Below the pieces are notes generated by a model. That model made no database searches. It was not told the DNA's origin and worked only from the letters and a program-made list of their open reading frames with translations. A stretch of DNA of 23,854 nucleotides, taken from Mariprofundaceae bacterium. GTDB lineage: Bacteria > Pseudomonadota > Zetaproteobacteria > Mariprofundales > Mariprofundaceae. The stretch lies in NCBI GenBank assembly GCA_027018975.1, contig JALUXN010000012.1, positions 1 to 23,854 of the forward strand, written 5' to 3'. Below are positions 13,230 to 19,904 of the stretch, in pieces. Each line of letters opens with the position of its first letter. The first letter of the stretch is position 1. A program made the position numbers and the translations under genes.

Positions 13230-14153
13230 TTAGCCTACGTTCTGCAGCAGGAAGCCGGAGGTGATACCGGAGAGCACCGGCACACGCTCATAGCCAACCG
13301 GATAGATCCAGCTCTTGCAGTTCTTGTCGTAGTACGGCTCTTCAACCAGCGGATTGCCATCCATCGTGTAGGTGTAGCCATAGGATGGCTCCTCCAGCGT
13401 GGAGGCCATGCTCGGCACATAGGCCAGCACAGCATCATTGCCCCAGATATCGGTTGATACACCCGCATCATTGAAGCTGATCGCTACGCCAACCACCACC
13501 TTCTGGAGGTTCCAGATGCTGGCCAGCATTTCAGCCGTCACGGAATCGGAGCTGGTGTATTTGAAGCGATTGAGCACATTGGCGTTGTTTTTGGCCGCAT
13601 TGAACGCCTTGGCCGACAGCACAATCACATTCGGATAGATGCCGACCGAGCTGCGAATCGCTTCGCGCCCCGCATCAATATCGGTGATCGGATTATTGGC
13701 ATCGTTTGTCCACTTGGCTGCAGCCAGATCGACCTTGTGATTGGCATCGTAGTTATTGGGATCACGCGCCAGCGCGGCCTGATCGTTTTCGAGCGCAAGG
13801 GATAGTGAGCTCATCACCATATTGACTGCTCGTGTTCCCAGATCGATGCCGGGCACAGCCTTGGCATCACGCAGGTGCTCGCGCGGCACCTGGCCTTCGA
13901 GCGAATCATCAACCAGCGCGAATGGCTTGCCGGTGTAGCCGAACTGCACGCGCTTGGTCGGTCCGCCTGGCACGCGGCGAGCCGCATAGAGCTTGAAGCT
14001 CTCTTTGCCGAACTCAATCACCTGGCCGCCGGATACCCCGACAGGCACGCGGGGGAACAGTGCGTTGCCGACATGCTCGGCGTGCTTGTAACCCTGAACT
14101 ACGTTACTGAGGATCGGATCGATGACCCGCACCTGTGAATTATTCATACCCAT
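13230..14153 (-). CDS. Major capsid protein
   Basis: The protein is 307 residues with AAGGAG eight to nine bases before the start. It begins NNSQVRVIDPILSNVVQGYKH and has a capsid-like body: GNALFPRVPVGVSGGQVIEFG-type strands, GREAIRSSVGIYPNVIVLSAKAFNAAKNN (as GIYPNVIVLSAKAFNAAKNN), and an acidic C-terminus. It differs from Mu gpT in its N-terminal sequence, so within the Mu-like head it belongs to another capsid lineage. The HK97 fold is inferred. Its position after protease, scaffold and decoration genes, and the hairpin after it, fit a highly expressed coat protein. Confidence 0.88.
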   Translation of the reverse strand: MGMNNSQVRVIDPILSNVVQGYKHAEHVGNALFPRVPVGVSGGQVIEFGKESFKLYAARRVPGGPTKRVQFGYTGKPFALVDDSLEGQVPREHLRDAKAVPGIDLGTRAVNMVMSSLSLALENDQAALARDPNNYDANHKVDLAAAKWTNDANNPITDIDAGREAIRSSVGIYPNVIVLSAKAFNAAKNNANVLNRFKYTSSDSVTAEMLASIWNLQKVVVGVAISFNDAGVSTDIWGNDAVLAYVPSMASTLEEPSYGYTYTMDGNPLVEEPYYDKNCKSWIYPVGYERVPVLSGITSGFLLQNVG

Positions 14154-14180
14154 ATTTCAATCTCCTTAAGTTATCTGTTC

Positions 14181-14519
14181 TTAATTCTGGATCAGCAGCA
14201 CTTCGATGAAGTCGCCGGCTGCGGCTGCGGCCTGTAGCGCCCGGCCAACTGTGACGCCTGTGGTTTTGGTAACAGCCCGGCCTGTTGCATCTGTTTCGAC
14301 CGCAGCGCCCGCCGCAATAGCGCCGCCGGCCTCAACAATGGCCGTGCCGACCACATCGATCGCCAGGCCTGCATTCAGCGTGGCATCTTCCCTAGCCACG
14401 CCAAGGGTGTTGACCCCGGCGCCAGCCTGAGTGTTGCCGGGGGTGACAAAACGGTGCTTTGTGATTGCGCCAGATGCCACGATGGACAGTGTTAAAATGG
14501 AAATGGATTGCATACTCAT
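14181..14519 (-). CDS. DUF2190-like capsid decoration/accessory protein
   Basis: The protein is 112 residues, rich in Ala, Gly, Thr and Val. SGAITKHRFVTPG, GVAREDA and TDATGRAVTKT, with regularly spaced beta strands, fit the DUF2190 family of small proteins found between protease/scaffold and capsid genes. Family members are thought to decorate or cement the capsid. The usual order protease, small protein, capsid is kept. Starts are possible at Met1 or Met3 (MSM). Four bases separate it from the protease start side of the neighbour. Confidence 0.78.
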   Translation of the reverse strand: MSMQSISILTLSIVASGAITKHRFVTPGNTQAGAGVNTLGVAREDATLNAGLAIDVVGTAIVEAGGAIAAGAAVETDATGRAVTKTTGVTVGRALQAAAAAGDFIEVLLIQN

Positions 14520-14522
14520 GGT

Positions 14523-15029
14523 TTATTCTCCTGTTGAGACGGCCTTGACCGCAGTGATATAATCAACCTTGTTGGACTCCGCGAAGGCGATCGCTTTAGC
14601 ATGGATCGCGGCCTTTTCGCTGTTCACCTCAAAACCGGCCGGCACATTCACAGTCACCCCCAGTCCTTTATCAACTTCATCGCCCGATGCGTGCTCACCG
14701 AATTCAACAACCTTCGGCTGCGCATCCAGATAGCCCTTCATAAATTCCAGCGGCGTTTTCTTCACAGTCTCCTCGCCTTCTGCGAAATCGACCGTGGCCT
14801 CATGCTCCAGGCCGGCCATGAACTCGATCAGATTATCTTTCTGCGCCGGCATCACCTTGCCTGCATTCACCAGCGCTTCGACAAAGTCGGCACACGCGCT
14901 GCGGTGTGCCAACCGCTCCCGCTCCACCAATGCCTGTTCACGCTCGGAGAACGCCGCATTCTGGGCATTCAGTTCTTCCTGCCGGGCATCCAGCTCCGCC
15001 TGTCTGGCGGCAAGTTCTTCAGGTGTCAT
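14523..15029 (-). CDS. Z: Nested scaffold protein from an internal start (Mu Z-like)
   Basis: Inside the protease gene, in the same frame, an ATG at 15029 is preceded by AGGAGG at about five bases (15040-15035), the best Shine-Dalgarno in this area. It would give a 168-residue protein starting MTPEELAARQAELDARQEEL, a long coiled coil, and ending at the protease stop. In Mu the scaffold Z is encoded in frame within the 3' part of protease gene I, and other phages with protease-scaffold genes do the same. Start strength and domain boundary agree. I infer translation from the sequence only. Confidence 0.65.
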   Translation of the reverse strand: MTPEELAARQAELDARQEELNAQNAAFSEREQALVERERLAHRSACADFVEALVNAGKVMPAQKDNLIEFMAGLEHEATVDFAEGEETVKKTPLEFMKGYLDAQPKVVEFGEHASGDEVDKGLGVTVNVPAGFEVNSEKAAIHAKAIAFAESNKVDYITAVKAVSTGE

Positions 15030-15698
15030 CTCACCCTCCTTTAATGTTTTTTCTGAAAATGCAGGGGTGATTTCCCCTTGGGGTTGTTCTTTTTTTTCTT
15101 TCGCCGCTTCGGCCTGGAGATAATCAACGTCATATCCCGAGACGGCCACGTCGGCATCCTCTTTGCCGAACTTAGCCAGAATCCACTCACGCAGATTGCG
15201 CCACATACCAGCCTCGATACGATCCTCAAATTCTCCGAACTCCACCGTAAGGATATCGCCATCACCTTCCCCTTCCCCAAACTCAAACCCGCTGAGCCCT
15301 TTAATGGCAGGCGCCTGTGCGCCGAGAAAGCCAAGGTGACGCGGATACCATACGCCGGGAGCCGGGTTCAATTCATTGTCGGGGTGGTAGAAAGACATAC
15401 TGCGTTTTTTGAAAGCGCCGGAGTTATGCAGCTCAGCAAAATCGGGATTCACCTGTTTGGGAGTGACATAAAAATCAGCACCATCCACAGCACATGATTC
15501 AATCCAGCCATAGGCCGGCGCCTTGCCTTCGGGATGGCCAATCACCAGGGGTGCTTCGTGCAGATCAGGGTTGTATGCTTTTGCGGACTCCGCCAGATCG
15601 GCAGCGGTAATGGTCACCTTCTGGCCAAGCCTTGTGGTGTGCGTGCCTGCGATAAATGCATGGATGGGTTTGGTTTCGCCTGCTTTCCTGTTTGCCAT
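14523..15698 (-). CDS. I: Prohead protease (Mu gpI-like) with C-terminal scaffold
   Basis: Counted from the ATG at 15698 it is 391 residues. Residues 1-135 form the protease: EAPLVIGHPEGKAPAYGW (48-65, with the likely catalytic His55), KKRSMSFYHP (98-106, likely Ser100) and PRHLGFLGAQAPAIKGL (119-135). Residues about 215-270 form a charged coiled coil (EELAARQAELDARQEEL) and the rest is the scaffold. It cuts scaffold and capsid during head maturation. The start is uncertain: ATGs at 15710 and 15773 and a TTG at 15806 are also in frame. The 15773 ATG alone has a Shine-Dalgarno (GAGG, 10 bases), but that places the terminator hairpin (15726-15757) inside the gene, and codons before 15698 are atypical. 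Confidence 0.88.
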   Translation of the reverse strand: MANRKAGETKPIHAFIAGTHTTRLGQKVTITAADLAESAKAYNPDLHEAPLVIGHPEGKAPAYGWIESCAVDGADFYVTPKQVNPDFAELHNSGAFKKRSMSFYHPDNELNPAPGVWYPRHLGFLGAQAPAIKGLSGFEFGEGEGDGDILTVEFGEFEDRIEAGMWRNLREWILAKFGKEDADVAVSGYDVDYLQAEAAKEKKEQPQGEITPAFSEKTLKEGEMTPEELAARQAELDARQEELNAQNAAFSEREQALVERERLAHRSACADFVEALVNAGKVMPAQKDNLIEFMAGLEHEATVDFAEGEETVKKTPLEFMKGYLDAQPKVVEFGEHASGDEVDKGLGVTVNVPAGFEVNSEKAAIHAKAIAFAESNKVDYITAVKAVSTGE

Positions 15699-15717
15699 AG
15701 GGCGAACCATAGGGGGT

Positions 15718-15757
15718 AAAAAAAACGATCCCTCCGGAACCGCTTCCGCAGGGATCG
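15718..15757 (-). terminator. Intrinsic terminator between gpG-like gene and protease
   Basis: On the minus strand cgatccct (15726-15733) and agggatcg (15750-15757) form an 8-bp stem. After one C-C mismatch, cggaa and ttccg (15735-15739, 15744-15748) add 5 bp with a 4-base loop. Eight T follow directly (plus-strand A run 15718-15725). This is a classic terminator for late transcription. It overlaps the extended 5' frame of the protease gene, so its activity may depend on which start codon is used. Confidence 0.8.
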
Positions 15758-15833
15758 CATCTTCACCTGTCATGGGTAAGATGCCTCGGTTATGCGGTAT
15801 TGGCAAGGATTGGCCTGCGGCGGGACGCCCCTA

Positions 15834-15872
15834 CAATGAAATGCGGTTATACATCGCGTAATGATTTCATTG
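15834..15872. repeat. Perfect 9-bp inverted repeat at the gpG-like/protease junction
   Basis: The arms caatgaaat (15834-15842) and atttcattg (15864-15872) are perfect inverted copies around a 21-bp spacer. The centre-to-centre distance of 30 bp is about three helical turns. The right arm covers the stop of the gpG-like gene. Inside the spacer the minus strand reads TATAAC (15851-15846), a fair -10 box without a -35 box. This could be an activator site for a protease promoter, as Mu has a late promoter P_I upstream of I. The 156 bp of 15711-15866 hold this repeat and the terminator and no convincing gene. Confidence 0.4.
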
Positions 15873-16313
15873 CAGCGCAGCGGCAATATGATCATCGATG
15901 ATGTGCAGAATCTCCGCCTCATCGTCGCTACTGATGCCCAGGAACGGCCGGGCGGGGATGGCGCCATCTTCCGAGCCGAACTGGTGGGTCGCGCCGTAGA
16001 TCAGATTGGTGCCGAATTCCAGTTCATTGCCGCTGTTATTGTAGTGCAAGGATCCCATCAGGTCACCATGCTCAATCAACACCTTGTCAGCGTTCTTCTT
16101 TTTGCGCGCCAGCGTACTTTCGGCCAATGGCTCCCATTGCTTGCCTTCCGGATCCACGCCATCGGCAAAGCGCTGCCGGTGGGATCGAATCAGGTGTTCA
16201 CCAATCTCCGTAAGTGCAGGGGATATATCTCCGGCCACCTGCGCCAGCCGCTTTAGCCTGGCTTTCACTTCCTTATCATCGTAGGTGATGTGGATAATGC
16301 TTGCGCCTGCCAT
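15867..16313 (-). CDS. G: Virion morphogenesis protein (Mu gpG-like / P2 gpS-like)
   Basis: The protein is 148 residues with AGGAG six bases before the ATG at 16313. The family signature is complete: ARLKRLAQVAGDISPALTEIGE, then FADGVDPEGKQWEPLAEST, LIEHGDLMGSLHY and FGTNLIYGATHQFGSED, ending with the PARPFLGIS motif. Members act as tail completion or head-tail joining proteins. In Mu it follows the F (gp30) gene, as here. The gene is flanked by hairpins on both sides (16388-16413 upstream, 15718-15757 downstream). Confidence 0.93.
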   Translation of the reverse strand: MAGASIIHITYDDKEVKARLKRLAQVAGDISPALTEIGEHLIRSHRQRFADGVDPEGKQWEPLAESTLARKKKNADKVLIEHGDLMGSLHYNNSGNELEFGTNLIYGATHQFGSEDGAIPARPFLGISSDDEAEILHIIDDHIAAALQ

Positions 16314-16387
16314 GATAATCTCCTATAATGCTCCTGATCTCATGTGCGCTAGAGGGTTCCGGCTACCCGGCAATGACGTACAGAGAG

Positions 16388-16413
16388 AAAGGCTGCGCCG
16401 GAACGCAGCCTTT
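16388..16413 (-). terminator. Terminator-like hairpin after the MuF-type gene
   Basis: The arms aaaggctgcg (16388-16397) and cgcagccttt (16404-16413) pair perfectly over 10 bp with a 6-base loop, one base after the MuF stop codon. On the minus strand the stem is followed by CTCTCTG rather than a pure T run; TTT is part of the stem base. On the plus strand CTTATTTTA follows. It looks like a weak or bidirectional terminator, or an mRNA-processing hairpin. The 101-bp gap 16314-16414 contains nothing else clear. Confidence 0.6.
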
Positions 16414-16414
16414 C

Positions 16415-17680
16415 TTATTTTACTGCGCGCTTATAGAGGCGAACCCCGCGCCTGTTCTTATCCACCTTCCGATTAAAATCATCTGAGCTTTCCGATGTGT
16501 GTACGGTTATGCCTTCCCATGCCCCGGTGTTGCGCTGCATAACAATCAAGGCAAGATATTGCTCGCCGCCAACAATGTAGCGACTCACATACGCTCGGCT
16601 GGTAATGGCTGTCGCCTCTTTGCGATGCCATTCAACCCACGTCCAAATCTCATCAGGATGCTTCAGGGAATCAGCCAGCATATTCAATTGCGCGCTGCGG
16701 GTACCTTTACCCATCTTCCACCTGCCAGAATCGTTTTTAAACATGGCATCAGAAATCACCACAGCCTCGCCGCTAACATCGGTGAAGATGACTGGTTTTC
16801 CTACATCTGCCTTAAATTGCTTCAGGAACAGTCGGGCATATTTTTCATCCTGCCCTTTTGGCATGGGCGGCAATAGCTTGTCCTTGGGAAACGAACGGGG
16901 ATCCTGCATCAAATCCGGCGCGCCGCGCTCCGGCACCACCTTGAAATCATGTTTGCCGGTTTGGTCAAAGGGGAATGGAGATACATCACTGGCGCGCAGG
17001 GCGTGCGCATGCATCCAGGATGATCGACCCGGCGCATAAGCCCAGCCGGGGCCAACACCCTCAGGCACGGTGAGGGTGCGCGGATTCGGGCCGCGTGTGC
17101 CGATCTCCACTTTGCGCATGGAAAGATTGGGAGAGTCGGATATTTTCAGCCCCTTGCGATTCAATGCCGCCTTGCTGTGGCCGGTCACGGTGCATTTGCA
17201 GCCAAAACCATTCGGTGGGTAATTCGTATCCCAGAATGGATCATCCTTCGGCAGGATCAGGCCATCCCATTGCACATGCTGCTGACGGGCATTTTCAGAT
17301 GCGGGCGAGTGGTGATATTGCCAGTAGTCCAGCTTCTGCAGCTGGGCATATCGTCCGGCCTGATAGCTGGTGCGCAGGTTGGTTTCATAGATCACGCGCG
17401 AACGCCAGCCGCGCTTGCCGTTATATTCCCAGCCATGCGCCTCTACGATGCGATCAAACTCTTTGCGGAATTCGGCCAGGGTAGAGCCGTTTTCAATAGC
17501 CTTCTGAACCGATGCCTGGAAATCCTCCAGCAGCGCCATGCGATTGGCGCCGGCCACCACAAAGGCGTGGTCATGATTGCCGTGGATCATATCTGTCCAT
17601 GAGCGAGTTGGCAGCGCCAGTTTCTTTCTGAAAAAGGCGATCTGCGCATCAAACGGCAAAGAGCCGTGCTTCACCGCCAT
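16415..17680 (-). CDS. F: Mu gp30/MuF-like head protein with C-terminal nuclease-toxin-like domain
   Basis: The protein is 421 residues. Residues about 45-170 are the SPP1 gp7/MuF minor head domain: NLRTSYQAGRY (101-111), ARQQHVQWDGLILP (131-144) and NYPPNGFGCKCTV (153-165), a Cys pair typical of the family. Residues 171-275 are a Gly/Pro-rich linker. Residues about 280-421 match my memory of the phage barnase/EndoU/colicin/RelE-like (PBECR2-type) domain: IFTDVSGEAVVIS, SLKHPDEIWTWVEWHRKEA (as LKHPDEIWTWVEWHRKEA) and YLALIVMQR. Mu's own protein lacks this. The domain may be injected with DNA or act against competitors. A hairpin follows; no immunity gene is adjacent. Confidence 0.9.
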   Translation of the reverse strand: MAVKHGSLPFDAQIAFFRKKLALPTRSWTDMIHGNHDHAFVVAGANRMALLEDFQASVQKAIENGSTLAEFRKEFDRIVEAHGWEYNGKRGWRSRVIYETNLRTSYQAGRYAQLQKLDYWQYHHSPASENARQQHVQWDGLILPKDDPFWDTNYPPNGFGCKCTVTGHSKAALNRKGLKISDSPNLSMRKVEIGTRGPNPRTLTVPEGVGPGWAYAPGRSSWMHAHALRASDVSPFPFDQTGKHDFKVVPERGAPDLMQDPRSFPKDKLLPPMPKGQDEKYARLFLKQFKADVGKPVIFTDVSGEAVVISDAMFKNDSGRWKMGKGTRSAQLNMLADSLKHPDEIWTWVEWHRKEATAITSRAYVSRYIVGGEQYLALIVMQRNTGAWEGITVHTSESSDDFNRKVDKNRRGVRLYKRAVK

Positions 17681-17691
17681 GAGAGATACTC

Positions 17692-17709
17692 TGTAACATA
17701 GTTATAACA
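17692..17709. promoter_or_regulatory. Possible Ogr-type activator motif TGT-N12-ACA
   Basis: The portal/MuF gap (17681-17791, 111 bp) contains tgt-aacatagttata-aca, a partly palindromic site fitting the TGT-N12-ACA consensus of the P2 late activator Ogr. It lies only 12 bases before the MuF ATG, whereas Ogr sites centre near -55 from the transcription start, so it could not serve a MuF promoter in the usual geometry. Six fixed bases occur by chance several times in 24 kb. No strong Shine-Dalgarno or hairpin is visible in this gap. Confidence 0.2.
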
Positions 17710-17791
17710 CGCTAGAGCAAGGGGGTTCGTTTTTTTGTGTCTGTTGGTGCGTCGGACTCTGTAAAAGCGACTCAGCGGCGATTCTGCGGGC

Positions 17792-19348
17792 TCACCTCTC
17801 ACGGTTTACCTCATACTGCCCCGTCAACTCTGCCGTTGTCAATGCTTTGGCCATCACCTCGGTGATCTTCTCTGTGCTCATATCGCCCAGCAGCTCCGGC
17901 AGCCGGTTAGCGAATTCAGACAGATCGGCCACTTCATCGAGCAGGCCGCGCACCTGGTTAATCATGGCATCGGTGATCGGTGCAGCCTCTTTGGCCAACT
18001 GATCCGCCAGCAGCTCTGCAGCATCCGGCGCCGCCGCATGTTCGGCAAAGGATGCCGGGGGGCTGCCACCCGTCTTCGCGGGGGTGGCGGCAGGTGTGGT
18101 ATTGGACATGGGCGCGGATGGATCCCCCAGCTTCACATCGTACTGCTCTTCCACATAGACCTGATCGAGATGGCGGCCGGATGCCTGGCTCAGCTTCAGA
18201 TCGCGATCCGCCTTTTCACCCAGATCTTCGCAATCTTCCATATCGCGCCAGATATGCGGCGCTGCAGCACCGGGAAAGTTGAACTCGGTAAACCAGTACA
18301 TCAGCGTTTCATTCAGCGTGTCCGAAAGCAGATCGGCATCGGATTTGGCAACGGCATCCTTGACCCCTTCATGCACATTACCCAGTGCCTGACTGCCGCG
18401 ATCGCCCTGTGATGTGGTCAGCGTTTGCGACAGCACCGCCGTGGTAATGGCCTGATCCATGCGATCAATCAGTTGCTCATGCGTGCTGATGCCCGATTTT
18501 GCCGCCTCAATCAACTCCACTGCCATGCCTTCAGGTACTGCGGTGACCGAATTGGAACGCAGGGCGCGCAAGGCATCCAGCATCCTGTTTTTGGTCGCTT
18601 CATCGGCATCGGATGGATAAGTGCCCTTAGCCGATGGCGAGCCGAATTTATCGATAAACTGCAGCCACAGCCCCATGCCTTCGCGCTTGAATCGCACCGG
18701 CCAGTAGAGCCAGTAGCCCAGGCCAGTGCCATACGGGTTGTCATCATCCAGCCCGCCCACCGAATGCACGATGAATTTGCGCGGCGGCAGTTCTTCACCC
18801 TCAAAAGGCTTGTCACGTGTTTTCAGGCGCAGCACCGGCTCCAGCCGCAAGGCGCGCTTCACATCCTCATAACTGTTGCTGGCAGGCGTGCTGGTGTGCA
18901 GTGGTGCAAACACAAAACGCTGTGATCGCTTGATTTTGATCGCAGCCGGCCAGATCATGCCATCTTTGAGACTCCAGATGATTTCACCCACGCCCCAGCC
19001 CTTGAGCAGCGCCTGCAGCAGAAATCTCTCTGTCAGCCGATCAAAGCGCAGCGATCGAATCATCTCCTCCGCTGCTTCGGCGGCACGCTTATCCAGCGCC
19101 GAATCGCCGCCGGCGCGCACATCATAATCGCGCGATGTAACCGCTGTGATGCGTTGTTGCAGACATGATCGCACCCGATCATCACGATAGACATCCTCAT
19201 AGACCGAGAGCTTGCCGCCCACGGATTTAAGTACTTTATCTTCATTGATGCGGATATTGCCCAGATAACCGCGCGTGATATCAACTTGCGGATCATCGCT
19301 GGCATACTCGATGGTGAGATCGCTGCTTATTTTTGTTGTACTTGTCAT
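17792..19348 (-). CDS. Portal protein (Mu gp29-like, DUF935)
   Basis: The protein is 518 residues from the ATG at 19348; the frame is open upstream but overlaps the preceding gene. DUF935 features are YRDDRVRSCLQQRITAV, LLKGWGVGEIIWSL (about 110-125), FIVHSVGGLDDDNPYGTGLG and WLQFIDKFGSPSAKG, the latter corresponding to the DxxEFxExFGxP motif. The C-terminus (from about 430) is Ala/Pro-rich, then helical (DEVADLSEFANRLPELLG). It forms the dodecameric DNA gate at the head vertex. It starts two bases after the membrane-protein stop, with GGTGG before it. Confidence 0.95.
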   Translation of the reverse strand: MTSTTKISSDLTIEYASDDPQVDITRGYLGNIRINEDKVLKSVGGKLSVYEDVYRDDRVRSCLQQRITAVTSRDYDVRAGGDSALDKRAAEAAEEMIRSLRFDRLTERFLLQALLKGWGVGEIIWSLKDGMIWPAAIKIKRSQRFVFAPLHTSTPASNSYEDVKRALRLEPVLRLKTRDKPFEGEELPPRKFIVHSVGGLDDDNPYGTGLGYWLYWPVRFKREGMGLWLQFIDKFGSPSAKGTYPSDADEATKNRMLDALRALRSNSVTAVPEGMAVELIEAAKSGISTHEQLIDRMDQAITTAVLSQTLTTSQGDRGSQALGNVHEGVKDAVAKSDADLLSDTLNETLMYWFTEFNFPGAAAPHIWRDMEDCEDLGEKADRDLKLSQASGRHLDQVYVEEQYDVKLGDPSAPMSNTTPAATPAKTGGSPPASFAEHAAAPDAAELLADQLAKEAAPITDAMINQVRGLLDEVADLSEFANRLPELLGDMSTEKITEVMAKALTTAELTGQYEVNRER

Positions 19349-19349
19349 T

Positions 19350-19895
19350 TCACCACCCCGTCGACCGCAATAGCAGTGCCAGCGGCACATAGAGAGCCAG
19401 CAGCCAGACACTGATTGCATAGCGCCTGATACGCTTTTCCAGCGCCTGCGTGGATCGTTTGTTGATTTCATCCAGCGTGGAGAGCAGACGCGCTTCTGTT
19501 TGATGGTCGGCCAATGCGTAAGGCTCATTAAACTCAACCATCAGCATGCCGGGAAGGGTAGCCTGCTGTGGTGACATCAGCGCCACTGAGAGGGCAAAGC
19601 CGCAAGCAAAACCAAAAGCCAGCCACAGATCGGCATGATGACCGCCAAACAGCCCCGCCGCTGTAAACAACGCTGACGCGGCCAGCCATAGATGCCCCAT
19701 GTTGCCCGCGCGTGTCACCACCGCCAGTTCACGTGCAATCAGGCGATCATGCATGCGCCGCGCTTCATCGATAAGCAGCTGCACCACTTCCTGCCTGGCC
19801 GGCTCCGGCAGTGGTGATGATTGCCCTGTTTCAACATTCAATACGACATTCAGTGCATCATCGTTACTCATGTTTAGCTTTGTCTTGTCAGCCAT
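19350..19895 (-). CDS. Three-TM protein inserted between large terminase and portal
   Basis: The protein is 181 residues. An N-terminal polar helical part (RQEVVQLLIDEARRMHDRLI) is followed by two hydrophobic segments (HLWLAASALFTAAGLFGG at 67-84 and LWLAFGFACGFALSVAL at 89-105). A charged amphipathic stretch (LADHQTEARLLSTLDEINKR) leads to a third hydrophobic segment (SVWLLALYVPLALLL, about 162-176). In Mu-type phages the large terminase and portal genes normally adjoin, so this looks like an inserted accessory gene. I do not recognise the family. Superinfection exclusion or membrane-linked packaging are guesses. GC content and codon use look like the neighbours'. Confidence 0.75.
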   Translation of the reverse strand: MADKTKLNMSNDDALNVVLNVETGQSSPLPEPARQEVVQLLIDEARRMHDRLIARELAVVTRAGNMGHLWLAASALFTAAGLFGGHHADLWLAFGFACGFALSVALMSPQQATLPGMLMVEFNEPYALADHQTEARLLSTLDEINKRSTQALEKRIRRYAISVWLLALYVPLALLLRSTGW

Positions 19896-19904
19896 AAAAG
19901 ACTC

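Noticed and set aside
15699..15806. Extended 5' end of the protease gene (starts at 15806 TTG, 15773 ATG or 15710 ATG)
   Set aside because: Not used for the main call because it contains the intrinsic terminator and atypical codons. The ATG at 15773 has a fair Shine-Dalgarno, so it remains an open alternative.
17692..17709. Ogr-type promoter for the MuF gene
   Set aside because: The TGT-N12-ACA motif is too close to the ATG for Ogr geometry and six fixed bases are expected by chance several times in this window. It is kept only as a low-confidence site.
19349..19537. Upstream extension of the portal frame
   Set aside because: It lies entirely within the membrane-protein gene in another frame, and the ATG at 19348 has a ribosome-binding site and fits the family start.
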